Shown here piece after piece: positions 35,415-43,150 of a stretch of DNA of 57,066 nt (positions are counted from its first letter, which is position 1; the number at the start of each line of letters is the position of its first letter). The position numbers and the translations under genes are program-made. The stretch is from Bacteroidales bacterium (GTDB lineage: Bacteria > Bacteroidota > Bacteroidia > Bacteroidales > JAGONC01). The DNA lies in NCBI GenBank assembly GCA_028716265.1, contig JAQUQD010000009.1, positions 1-57,066 of the forward strand, read 5' to 3'. The notes under the pieces were generated by a model. It had not been told where the DNA came from and did not search any database. It was given only the letters and a program-made list of their open reading frames with translations.

Positions 35415-36955
35415 TGCATTCCTTTGTCTTTCATGACAAAGATAGCAATCTTTTTGGTGGGATCCCCGGTCGAGGTCCGCTGGGACACGCATACCAGGAA
35501 CTCTTTCGCCTGGAGGCTCTCCAGGGTATATCCTTCCTCCACCGGCGAAAACCATGAATCCCAGATAACGACTGTCCGGGGAGAAAGTTTTTCAGGATCG
35601 TTGATGACCGATATCTTGCCGCGCTGCGAGGGATCGTAGGGATCGATGCCCAGCTGCATTCCGATGTAAGGATGCGAATAGAGGTAGAGTTTGTCTGAAA
35701 ATCCCTCCTTGAGTTCTGGTATGACCTCGTTGATCAGCTTCTGATCGGCTGAAAGTCCAAGATCTTTTTCCCATTTGAGGGATCCGGGATTTCCCAGAAA
35801 AGGAAAGACAGCAATGAACGAAAGGATCCCGAACAACAGAATGCCGTTGAGCCACCGGAACCGGGTGGTGGTGATCCATTCCAACCCCCGCAGCCCGATG
35901 AGGGCGGTAAGCGGTATGACCGAATTCAGGACCCTGCCCAACCCCATGGAATTGAAAATGCCCAGCGCCCAGAAAACAGTATGGGCCAGGAAAAAAGCCA
36001 TAAAAGAACCATAGACAAGCAGAAGCTCCTCGTGAAAGAAAGGCAGGTCACCCGTGTGTTTTTTCCGGGAAAGCCTGACCACCATCCAGATCAGTCCCAG
36101 CGTAATCATCACGAACAGGGGCAATCCAACCACGTAATACAGTTTAAAGATGAAATCAGGCCAGTGACCGGCACCGTACCAGCTGTCGAAGCTCAGGTAA
36201 GGGATGCGGTTGAATACCCAGAGAAGGTCATGATAATAAAAGTAGCCGATGAAACTGTAAAACACATGTCCGGCAAGAAGCAGAGGGATGTACCGGAAGT
36301 GTTTCTTTATCAAAAAGTAAAGAGCAAACACTCCGACGAGGATCAATCCTTCCGACCGCATGAACGGCATGAATGAAACGATCAGCGCTGATAGGGCTAT
36401 CTTCTTTTTCAGCACCAGAAAAACAGAAAGTATCAGTGCCAATCCCAGCAAATGTTCGGTCATTCCAGAAAAGATGTACTTGAAATAGACCGGGGCGAAA
36501 AAAAGAAAGAATGGTGCCAGGTAGGTGAAATGTACCCACCTCCCTTGCACTCCTCCCTTCGAGAAGGGAGCGGGGAGACTTCCACTTTTCGTCTCCCCCG
36601 CCCTGCCAGCAGGGAGGGGGCCGGGGGGCGGGTACCCAAACAGGATCCTTAGCCGGGAAGCAGTCTTTATAGTAAAATATCCGGTAATGGCAGCCACCAT
36701 GCAGTTGAAAACCTTCATCCCCGTGAATCCAAACTGCGAGAACGGAGAGCTCAACAGGGTGAATACGGGCTTGCCCCAGTGATGGAGGAACAACTCAGGG
36801 TGGCGAAAGGCAAACCGCGAGATCAGGTAATGCTCAATGCTGTCGCCCGAATCGCCGGTTCCATCCATCAAAAATGCGATGAGTATAAAAACGGCCAGAA
36901 AACACATGGTCAACGCCAGTGCAATCTCCTCCTGTTTTTTGGAATCCGCTATCAT
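35411..36955 (-). CDS. Polytopic membrane protein, GT-C glycosyltransferase-like, with an in-frame palindromic insertion
   Basis: 514 residues with about ten hydrophobic segments (e.g. LTMCFLAVFILIAFL, YLAPFFLFFAPVYF, LIVSFMPFMRSEG, PLFVMITLGLIWMVV, GILLFGILSFIAVFPFL) and a C-terminal soluble part. The first-loop HYLISRFAFRHPELFLHHWGKPVFTLLSSPF and mid-protein FMRSEG are typical of Bacteroidota mannosyltransferase-like GT-C proteins. Residues ~108-140 (PPPGPLPAGRAGE ... FSKGGVQGRW) are hydrophilic, Pro/Gly-rich and encoded by the repeat at 36535-36633, interrupting a membrane region without breaking the frame. It overlaps the giant glycosidase gene by 4 bases. Confidence 0.78.
   Translation of the reverse strand: MIADSKKQEEIALALTMCFLAVFILIAFLMDGTGDSGDSIEHYLISRFAFRHPELFLHHWGKPVFTLLSSPFSQFGFTGMKVFNCMVAAITGYFTIKTASRLRILFGYPPPGPLPAGRAGETKSGSLPAPFSKGGVQGRWVHFTYLAPFFLFFAPVYFKYIFSGMTEHLLGLALILSVFLVLKKKIALSALIVSFMPFMRSEGLILVGVFALYFLIKKHFRYIPLLLAGHVFYSFIGYFYYHDLLWVFNRIPYLSFDSWYGAGHWPDFIFKLYYVVGLPLFVMITLGLIWMVVRLSRKKHTGDLPFFHEELLLVYGSFMAFFLAHTVFWALGIFNSMGLGRVLNSVIPLTALIGLRGLEWITTTRFRWLNGILLFGILSFIAVFPFLGNPGSLKWEKDLGLSADQKLINEVIPELKEGFSDKLYLYSHPYIGMQLGIDPYDPSQRGKISVINDPEKLSPRTVVIWDSWFSPVEEGYTLESLQAKEFLVCVSQRTSTGDPTKKIAIFVMKDKGMQ
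36535..36633. repeat. Palindromic element inserted in frame within the GT-C-like gene
   Basis: Three consecutive hairpins: CTCCCTTC/GAAGGGAG (36553-36560 with 36563-36570), GGGGAGAC/GTCTCCCC (36572-36579 with 36591-36598), CCCTGC/GCAGGG (36601-36606 with 36609-36614). It is far richer in G+C than its surroundings and is bounded by CCCACCTCCC and the GGCGGG run. It adds about 33 codons and keeps the frame open. Confidence 0.78.
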
Positions 36956-36964
36956 GCTGTAAAT

Positions 36965-37351
36965 TTACTTAGGAGCGGAGAATCCATTCGCCGGTTCATT
37001 AAGAAAGTTTGTCAGGGCATGTGTTGCCAGGAAGAATGGCACCTGCATGACCGCCGCCCCGCAGATATATTTGGTGACGATACGGTGATCTTGCCTGTCG
37101 GGCCGGAATGTGTTCCCCGTCAGGGAGTCGATGTTTTCAGGGAAACGGGAGCCGTCAAGGTCATAGAGGAAGGCTGCCGGTAGGTAAACATAATAGTCAG
37201 CCTTATCGCCCCATATTTCGCTATGATAGGATTGTATCCCTGATCTGATGTGTTTTTGGAAGGTCAGGAACAGAAGCATGCCTGAAAGGATGATCACGAT
37301 CACCGAGCCCCATAGAGTGGACAGATACCTTCGCTGGATGCCATGAGTCAT
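36965..37351 (-). pseudogene. Truncated membrane glycosyltransferase-like protein (N-terminal fragment)
   Basis: 128 residues: an N-terminal membrane helix (GSVIVIILSGMLLFLTF), a periplasmic loop with ADYYVYLPAAFLYDLDG, and the start of a second membrane region (GAAVMQVPFFLATHAL), ending at NGFSAPK. These are the first ~120 residues of a family of ~450-550-residue polytopic glycosyltransferases, so the rest is missing. The stop is 9 bases before the ATG of the intact GT-C-like gene, which starts with its own complete N-terminus. Probably a relic of a deletion between two similar genes, though a functional short protein is not excluded. Confidence 0.6.
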
Positions 37352-37352
37352 G

Positions 37353-39350
37353 TCAGTATCTGATGATTTTGCGTGTGATGAGCTGATAATCCAGACGGAT
37401 CATGCAGATATAGAACCCAGTCGCGATCTGGCCTCCGGATTGGTGTCCGTCCCAGCGGAAAAGATGTGAGCCGCTGTTCAGGGTCTGCTGTGGCAAATTC
37501 CAGATCCGGCGGCCCGACATATCGTTCATTTCAATCTCTACGCGTGTATCTTTCTTAAGATCAATGGCAAGCCAGGTACGATCCGTGGATGGATTCGGAT
37601 AAATACGGATCGTCGCGCCGGGATCGGGCTCGGTGTCCTCGACGCTGATGAAGGGATTGACGAACAGATGCACCGGAACCTTGATGGATTGATCATTCTC
37701 ATAGGAGAGATAAAGATCAGTATAATAGTCACCTCCTGGTCCAAGACCTTCAGTGACGACGGTCAGCCTGACCGAATGCATGCAGGAGGCTTCTACAGAA
37801 TCGTTTGTTTGATCGAACGGTAGCCAAGAGACCGGAGGATCAGTCCAGATGGTGTAATGGGCTGTGCTGTTGCCCCTGTTGAACAGGACCAGACCGGCGT
37901 AAGTCTGAGAATCAGGAGCAGCTTCTACCTCGATGGTCACCGGCTCCTGCTGGAGGATCGGCTCGCCTTGTTGCAGGAGAAGCGTTTTGTACAGGTTCAA
38001 CCGGCCCTCCGTCAACGTGATGCTATCCAGTGAAACGAGCTTGTCGACGCTGTTGAGGATATAGCTTTTGAACACCAGGGCGATGGAATCCGGCTTAATC
38101 CGGTTGGCCTGCATGGTTGCTTCGTCCGCGGCTGAAAAGATAAGCCCGATGGCTCCTGTGACAAACGGAGCCGACATGGAGGTACCCGATTTATAGTCGA
38201 ACTGGTTGTTGGAAATAGTTGAACGGATCATATATCCGGGTGAACCCAGGTCGATGGTAACTGGTCCCCAGGCAGCCGGGCTGAATTTAAGGTCTGAGGG
38301 ATTCGTGTTGGTGACAGTGATGAGGAAGTCGCTGGGAAATGCAGTGGGAATATCGCCCACCTGGTCGATGTTCCAGTTGGCATTAGCCGTTGCTCCCACG
38401 CTCAGGACACCCAGCATACCCAGCGAGTCGTATATGGCACCCCATATCGGGTAGTCGTCCGGATCACCCTGGTCGACACCGAACGAGGCGTTGGTGGCCA
38501 CCACAAAGGCGCCTTCTTCGCCATCCGTATCGTTGTAGCGGGCCCTCATCTCAAGGACATAGCCATAGGCTTCAACAACCCTGGCCTCATCGCCGGGAGG
38601 CGTGGCCACGGGCATGATCTGGACGTTCCAGTTCACCCCGGTCACCCCGGTGCCATTATTACCGATCGCACCTGCGATCCCTGCAACATGGGTCCCATGG
38701 TTATTGACGGGGATCTGCCCATTGCTGGCATAGGAGTTCCAGCCGTCATAATCGTCAATGTACCCGTTCATATCATCATCTATCCCATTTGAAGGTATTT
38801 CCTGATAATTTTTCCAGTAGTGAATATCTACCTGGTTGACGTCAAAACCCTGATCGACAATAGCCAGCACGATGGTATCGCCAAGGGATGTCATTCCGCC
38901 TGTAGTGATCTCCCAGGCCCGGGTGGCATCGATATCAGCATTCGGTGTCCCTCCCAGCTGGCCGGTGTTCATCAACGCCCACTGGTCGGGGAAATAGGGA
39001 TCGTCGGGGATCACCTCCCGGAAGGTCACGAAGTGATTGAACTGGGCTGCATTTACCCGGGAATGCAGCTTAATGGCCTCCAGCATTGCATGCTGCTCAA
39101 CGGAATCGGTATCAAATGAAAGCAGCCAGATTTGCAACCGGGCAGAAAGGAGTTTTTTGACGGCAAGGCCCGTTCCCTGAAAAGCCTGGCACAGAAGGGT
39201 GGCATCCTGCTGCAGGACGGGAGCTGACATATTCAGCTGAACGATCAGCTCGCCAGGCACAAAGCGGACGGGATCCTTTGGATCTGAAACCTGAGGAAAA
39301 GCTTTTAGACTGAAAATCAGAATAAATAGCAGGAGAATCAGTTGTTTCAT
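37353..39350 (-). CDS. Secreted subtilisin-like serine peptidase (S8) with T9SS domain
   Basis: 665 residues. Signal peptide (LIFSLKAFPQ), an inhibitor-like propeptide (~25-110: VRFVPGELIVQL...), then the S8 domain with the triad Asp166 (LAIVDQGFD), His218 (NNHGTHVAGIAG) and Ser391 (KSGTSMSAPFVTGA), and oxyanion Asn287 in VVATNASFG. A beta-sandwich (~470-570) precedes a type A T9SS domain (IYPNPSTDRTWLAIDL ... ITRKIIRY). A calcium-loop-like NGIDDDMNGYIDD lies between Asp and His, as in fervidolysin-type enzymes. It starts 9 bases after the AlgJ-like gene and ends one base before the truncated gene. Confidence 0.92.
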   Translation of the reverse strand: MKQLILLLFILIFSLKAFPQVSDPKDPVRFVPGELIVQLNMSAPVLQQDATLLCQAFQGTGLAVKKLLSARLQIWLLSFDTDSVEQHAMLEAIKLHSRVNAAQFNHFVTFREVIPDDPYFPDQWALMNTGQLGGTPNADIDATRAWEITTGGMTSLGDTIVLAIVDQGFDVNQVDIHYWKNYQEIPSNGIDDDMNGYIDDYDGWNSYASNGQIPVNNHGTHVAGIAGAIGNNGTGVTGVNWNVQIMPVATPPGDEARVVEAYGYVLEMRARYNDTDGEEGAFVVATNASFGVDQGDPDDYPIWGAIYDSLGMLGVLSVGATANANWNIDQVGDIPTAFPSDFLITVTNTNPSDLKFSPAAWGPVTIDLGSPGYMIRSTISNNQFDYKSGTSMSAPFVTGAIGLIFSAADEATMQANRIKPDSIALVFKSYILNSVDKLVSLDSITLTEGRLNLYKTLLLQQGEPILQQEPVTIEVEAAPDSQTYAGLVLFNRGNSTAHYTIWTDPPVSWLPFDQTNDSVEASCMHSVRLTVVTEGLGPGGDYYTDLYLSYENDQSIKVPVHLFVNPFISVEDTEPDPGATIRIYPNPSTDRTWLAIDLKKDTRVEIEMNDMSGRRIWNLPQQTLNSGSHLFRWDGHQSGGQIATGFYICMIRLDYQLITRKIIRY

Positions 39351-39359
39351 AATTCAAAA

Positions 39360-41132
39360 TTATCTGTTTTTTTGCCGCTCCAGCATCCATATGGCATCCA
39401 GACGAAGTTGTTCCTCCAGGGTCCGATGCTGTTTCCTTGCTTTTTCGGTGATGGCTGTCAGCCAGGCGGGTTCGTTTCTGATGGTCTGGATGATACGGTC
39501 AATTTCCCGTGACCGATCCAGTTCACCCTTCGATGTCTGGTACCGGCGGCAGGCCTCCTGGTAGAGGACCTCTTCCCGGGGCAGATAATAACCTGAATAC
39601 TGGTCCATGACCGAGGCTAACACGGAGGGGTCGCTTTCAATCGTCTGTTTTATGTTTTGTATCGCCTTCCACCGGGAATAAAGATCTGGATCTTGTTTCC
39701 AGAACATGAACTCAGCATTCCTTGTCAACGCTTCCTCAACGGAAAGGCCTGAATCCGCCGCCTGGCGTTCAATGGCATGCATCCACGCCGTATCAGCGGC
39801 TATGACCGATCGGTGATAATCCGGGCCTTTTCTTTTCAGATAGCCGGCCAGATCATTCTTTTTGAACATAAACTCAGCTTCCTCCTGAATGATATCCTCC
39901 AGTTTTTTATTGTTCAGTTCGGCTCTGGCGACCAGGTTATCGAAGAACTCTATGTTCTTCCGAATGTTGTTTTCATAAGTATACTGCGAATCAGGCTCAA
40001 GGTCAGGAGTATAGGCTGTGAACAACGCATCGGTGAAGCCCCAGTCGTATTTGAACAGGAACCGTTCGGTAGTCATGATCAGGATGACATCCCTTTTTTC
40101 GACTTCCTTTTTAATGTCCAGATCATTTACGAAGGTGGAATCATAGTAAGAATCCGGATAGACCAGAGCATTAAAGTACCAGAAAGAATGGTTGTTGAAG
40201 CAATGGTCGGGGATCCGTGCGTTGAAGATATTCCAGTAATAACTGTCGCCTTCGACAAGGACATCCGGTCGTGTTTTCCCTTTCTGGTCTTCGAAACGGA
40301 TCACCGGGTAGGCCATGGGTCCGTGCGGCAGTTCAAAGAGCAGGTTCAGCGGTTTGGCCGCATCGTAGTCCGTGTCGCGTAATGAATCTGAAAGAGTGAT
40401 ATCAATGATATGAAAGTCGGGCATATCGATCTGACGGAGATGTTCAATGTATTTAATGATCGTATCGGCCATCAGTGTCATTCCGTAGACGCTCCAGTGA
40501 ACTCCGTATTTGGGATAGAGGTCGTAACGGGAGGTATCCTTCAGTGCGAGGTAGTATGAGTTCAGGTCGAGGTAGCGAACACCCAGTTCTCTCAGCCTGT
40601 TGACCATGTACTTATAATTGGAAGGTTCTTTTCTTCGTTCAGCTGATCCTTCGGGGAGGGTTTCGGGGCTGAAACGTGCCTTGCTGGGCTCCAAGATCAG
40701 TACGAGATCGATGCCATATGTTCTTTTCAGGTGGTTCTGGACAAATTTGAGCCGTCCCAGTTTCTTGTCCCATGTCTTTTCACCGATGAAATCCTCGCCA
40801 GTCCATGCGCGGAAATAGTCCCGTTCATGAAGGACGTTGTTTTTTCCGATGATCACGCCTTCCGCATGTACTTTTTTGAACAGGGAGTAGTCGATCTGGT
40901 TATTGATCCTGACCAGCAGGTTGTGAAGGCCGAGGCGCTGTTCCAGGTACGGATCGTATTTTGCCTGGAAATCTCCCGAAAGCCAGCCGGCCTTTTCCAG
41001 TGTAGGTTTTTCAGGAAGGACAAAATCACCGTTCAGGGGGGCTATCCGGAAAATATGCAGCTGGTTGTGGAGCAGCGGGATAAAAAGAAGGGCAATGATG
41101 ACGAAGAGGGCTATTTTTTTGGCAGAGTGCAT
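39360..41132 (-). CDS. AlgJ/DHHW-like SGNH-fold protein with four C-terminal helical repeats
   Basis: 590 residues from the Met at 41132 (MHSAKKIALFVIIALLF), because a -7 box at 41151-41158 excludes the longer start. One N-terminal anchor, then an alginate-acetyltransferase-like periplasmic domain: NQIDYSLFKKVHAEGVIIGKNN, VLILEPSKARFSP, YGVHWSVYGM (His212) and VEGDSYYW (Ser297). The Asp usually two residues before this His is Gly210. The last ~200 residues hold four ~45-residue repeats with pattern W-L/M-x-x-I...A...LEE-x-L-x-x-x-A-x-x-M-x-x-x-Q. Probably O-acetylates a surface glycan, or is a non-catalytic relative. First gene of a long minus-strand cluster. Confidence 0.75.
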   Translation of the reverse strand: MHSAKKIALFVIIALLFIPLLHNQLHIFRIAPLNGDFVLPEKPTLEKAGWLSGDFQAKYDPYLEQRLGLHNLLVRINNQIDYSLFKKVHAEGVIIGKNNVLHERDYFRAWTGEDFIGEKTWDKKLGRLKFVQNHLKRTYGIDLVLILEPSKARFSPETLPEGSAERRKEPSNYKYMVNRLRELGVRYLDLNSYYLALKDTSRYDLYPKYGVHWSVYGMTLMADTIIKYIEHLRQIDMPDFHIIDITLSDSLRDTDYDAAKPLNLLFELPHGPMAYPVIRFEDQKGKTRPDVLVEGDSYYWNIFNARIPDHCFNNHSFWYFNALVYPDSYYDSTFVNDLDIKKEVEKRDVILIMTTERFLFKYDWGFTDALFTAYTPDLEPDSQYTYENNIRKNIEFFDNLVARAELNNKKLEDIIQEEAEFMFKKNDLAGYLKRKGPDYHRSVIAADTAWMHAIERQAADSGLSVEEALTRNAEFMFWKQDPDLYSRWKAIQNIKQTIESDPSVLASVMDQYSGYYLPREEVLYQEACRRYQTSKGELDRSREIDRIIQTIRNEPAWLTAITEKARKQHRTLEEQLRLDAIWMLERQKNR

Positions 41133-41150
41133 CAGAGGTGGCTTACTGTG

Positions 41151-41158
41151 CAAAGATA
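41151..41158 (-). promoter_or_regulatory. Promoter -7 box (TATCTTTG) for the AlgJ-like gene cluster
   Basis: TATCTTTG on the minus strand, 18 bases before the ATG at 41132; fits TAnnTTTG. The -33 TTG is not clear. It lies inside the longest possible reading frame, so it decides the start. Confidence 0.5.
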
Positions 41159-41345
41159 ATCTGAAATGAATAACCATAAACGATTAACCAGGCAGAAGGA
41201 GAGATGGAAGGAGAGAGAGAGGGATGAAAGGAGGGAAGAGATCAGAATATCAGGGCTCGGATGGATAGATTGATTATTACGATCAGGTAAGGTAACGGCC
41301 TAAAAGGAGAAGTTGAGGTCAAGGCATCCGGACTGTTGTAAAAAG

Positions 41346-41376
41346 AAACCGCCGGTTTTGGGTGCCGGCGGTTTTT
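41346..41376 (-). terminator. Strong intrinsic terminator (10-bp stem), end of the candidate small RNA
   Basis: AAACCGCCGG (41346-41355) pairs perfectly with CCGGCGGTTT (41365-41374) around a 9-base loop. T-runs lie on both sides, so it can work on either strand. No plus-strand gene ends here. Confidence 0.85.
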
Positions 41377-41458
41377 GCCTCAACAGGAAAGAAATTCTCT
41401 TGCTTGTATTCCTTGAGGCGTTGCGGGAATTACTACACCTCCTCTAAGACGAAGTAAC
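41346..41458 (-). ncRNA. Candidate small RNA (~110-120 nt), class unknown
   Basis: A promoter TTG-N20-TAATTTTG (41463-41493) sits just upstream of a non-coding minus-strand stretch ending at a perfect terminator. Besides the terminator hairpin, GCCTCAA and TTGAGGC bracket an inner GGAA/TTCC pairing (about 41377-41420), making a second long stem-loop. A weaker 5' pairing (TTACT/AGTAA) is possible. Size and position recall small 6S-like or regulatory RNAs of Bacteroidota, but I cannot match a known class. It may also be an extended 3' UTR of the LytTR gene. Confidence 0.6.
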
Positions 41459-41462
41459 AGGT

Positions 41463-41493
41463 CAAAATTATACACTAGTAATCTCCTGTACAA
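41463..41493 (-). promoter_or_regulatory. Promoter TTG-N20-TAATTTTG driving the candidate small RNA
   Basis: TTG at 41491-41493 and TAATTTTG at 41463-41470 on the minus strand, separated by exactly 20 bases, the same geometry as at 18146-18176 and 55293-55323. Nearest downstream ORF is over 330 bases away, beyond a terminator. Confidence 0.72.
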
Positions 41494-41563
41494 GAGAAAA
41501 TTGACTTATTATATGAAGGCCTCTGTTTTCTGCATGAACCCCCGGACTTCTTTTAGGAAGCCA

Positions 41564-42310
41564 TTATCGCCTGCGGTCATCCAGTGATTTTATATACCTG
41601 GAAGGGATGGGAAAAATGTACTCTTTGCCGTTTCCGGTCAGAATACATTCTTTTTTAAGCCGGTCTATTCTACGCAGGAATGTAAGGTTGACGATGACCG
41701 AACGGTTGATCCGGAAAAACTGTTCAGGAAGGATCTCCTCCAGCCGCCCAATACTCTGGCTGATGGTTTCCATTTTTTCGTCGCACAAAACGATATCGGT
41801 ATAACTCCCGTCAGCCATGAAATATAGGATCTCGTTCGGTTCGATCATGAAGAATCCGGTGCGTATATTGAACTTGAGTTTGTGCGTTTGGTCCAACTCC
41901 CTGATCAGGATCTCCAGTTTTTGACTCAGGGTGGACTGACTTTTTTCAGCCATGAACCTCAGGATACATGCATGCAGATCATCCGGATCGATTGGTTTGA
42001 GAATATAGTCGAATGCAGCAAGCTTGATCGCCTGCACGGCATATTCATTATATGCAGTGACAAAAATTACCGTCGGGGAAAGGTTGAGATTCCTGATCTC
42101 TTTTACCAGCTCGATCCCGTTTTTTTCAGGCATCTCGATATCAACAAATACAATATCCGGATGATAGGTGATGATCGTTTTGATCGCCTTATCAACCGCA
42201 GGCTCCTTACCGATCACCCGGATCTCCGGATAGGCCTCCAGCATTTTCTCCAGTATCTCACGAGCACTGGGTTCGTCGTCAACGATCAACGCCTTGTAGG
42301 GATTGTTCAT
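41564..42310 (-). CDS. LytTR-family response regulator
   Basis: 248 residues. The receiver domain has the acidic pair Asp11/Asp12, phospho-acceptor Asp57 (FVDIEMP), Thr85 and Lys105. The C-terminal LytTR DNA-binding domain (~145-245) shows FMIEPNEILYFMADGSYTDI, FFRINRSVIVNLTFL and IPSRYIKSL. No histidine kinase is adjacent, so it is an orphan in this window. Divergent from the flavin reductase-rubredoxin gene, sharing a 127-base intergenic region. Confidence 0.94.
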   Translation of the reverse strand: MNNPYKALIVDDEPSAREILEKMLEAYPEIRVIGKEPAVDKAIKTIITYHPDIVFVDIEMPEKNGIELVKEIRNLNLSPTVIFVTAYNEYAVQAIKLAAFDYILKPIDPDDLHACILRFMAEKSQSTLSQKLEILIRELDQTHKLKFNIRTGFFMIEPNEILYFMADGSYTDIVLCDEKMETISQSIGRLEEILPEQFFRINRSVIVNLTFLRRIDRLKKECILTGNGKEYIFPIPSRYIKSLDDRRR

Positions 42311-42373
42311 TAGAACCGGGTGGTTTTTTTTGAAACTTATAAAAATACAATATCTTCTGACAATTACAAATAG

Positions 42374-42392
42374 ATATGGATAAAATCCATAT
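42374..42392. promoter_or_regulatory. Operator-like perfect palindrome upstream of the flavoprotein-rubredoxin gene
   Basis: ATATGGAT (42374-42381), AAA, ATCCATAT (42385-42392): 8-bp perfect arms with a 3-base centre. It abuts a -7 box (TAAATTTG, 42393-42400), so a bound protein would cover the -10 to -33 region and probably repress. Regulator unknown. Confidence 0.6.
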
Positions 42393-42400
42393 TAAATTTG
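42393..42400 (+). promoter_or_regulatory. Promoter -7 box (TAAATTTG) for the flavin reductase-rubredoxin gene
   Basis: TAAATTTG fits TAnnTTTG, 37 bases before the ATG at 42438. The region at -33 is occupied by the palindrome at 42374-42392 and lacks a clear TTG. Confidence 0.5.
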
Positions 42401-42437
42401 AAGGATTTTCAGGAGTAAAAATTTTAAGATCATTCAA

Positions 42438-43148
42438 ATGGACTATCAGGCCTTTTTCAAATTATCCTATGGGATCTATCTGGTGTGCGCCAGGTATGAA
42501 CAGGAGTTGTCGGGTTATGTTGCCAATACGGCATTTCAGGTCTCGTCTGAACCTCCTCGGATTGCCATCAGCTGCCATAAAAAGAACAGAACCATCGGGC
42601 CCATCCGGAGCAGCAGGGCCTTCTCCCTGTCGATACTTCACAGGGACGCCAGCATGAAAATGATCCAGACCTTTGGCTATTCATCCGACGATCCCGGCTT
42701 CGATCGTACCAGTAAATTTGAGCAGGTCAGGTTCGGTTACGGGCAAACAGGGGCTCCTGTTGTTTTTACGGATGCAGTCGCCTATCTTGAATGCCGCGTT
42801 AAGGATGCATATGATCAGGGTACCCATGTGCTGTTCATCGGGGAGGTGGTGGATGCCGTCGTTCTGGATGAGAAACGAGAACCCATGACCTATGCCTATT
42901 ACCGGGATGTCAAAAAAGCATACGCTCCTCCCCATGCACCCACATACATTGACACGGAGAAACTCACGAAGGCGAAAGAGGCAGGCAGGAAGGAATATCT
43001 TTGCCAGATTTGCGGGTATATTTACGATCCGGCAGAGGGTGATCCTCGTAATGGGATCCCACCGGGAACCGCCTGGGAGGATCTGCCAGCGGATTGGGTT
43101 TGTCCCGTCTGCAGGGCAAACAAGTCGTACTTCCGGCAATCCGGCTGA
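42438..43148 (+). CDS. Flavin reductase-domain/rubredoxin fusion (high-molecular-weight rubredoxin type)
   Basis: 236 residues. Residues ~1-170 are an FMN-binding flavin-reductase-like domain ([48 protein letters not shown]). After a short helical linker, residues ~185-236 are a rubredoxin with CQIC (Cys189, Cys192) and CPVC (Cys222, Cys225) and the [10 protein letters not shown] loop. This is the domain order of Moorella Hrb, which passes electrons from NAD(P)H to flavodiiron oxygen/NO reductases. No flavodiiron gene is adjacent. Likely role: oxidative or nitrosative stress defence in an anaerobe. Confidence 0.9.
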   Translation: MDYQAFFKLSYGIYLVCARYEQELSGYVANTAFQVSSEPPRIAISCHKKNRTIGPIRSSRAFSLSILHRDASMKMIQTFGYSSDDPGFDRTSKFEQVRFGYGQTGAPVVFTDAVAYLECRVKDAYDQGTHVLFIGEVVDAVVLDEKREPMTYAYYRDVKKAYAPPHAPTYIDTEKLTKAKEAGRKEYLCQICGYIYDPAEGDPRNGIPPGTAWEDLPADWVCPVCRANKSYFRQSG

Positions 43149-43150
43149 TA

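Larger units (their letters stand above)
41133..41563. other. Intergenic region (430 bases) holding two promoters, a terminator and a candidate small RNA
   Basis: From left: the -7 box of the AlgJ-like gene; a purine-rich stretch (GGAGAGAGAGAGGG, ~41200-41240) without any gene; the terminator at 41346-41376; the candidate RNA to ~41458; its promoter at 41463-41493; then ~70 bases after the response-regulator stop with no evident feature. No protein-coding frame is supported. Confidence 0.6.

Noticed and set aside
41346-41458. SRP RNA or RNase P RNA
   Set aside because: Too short for RNase P RNA, and the conserved SRP apical loop sequence is not seen.
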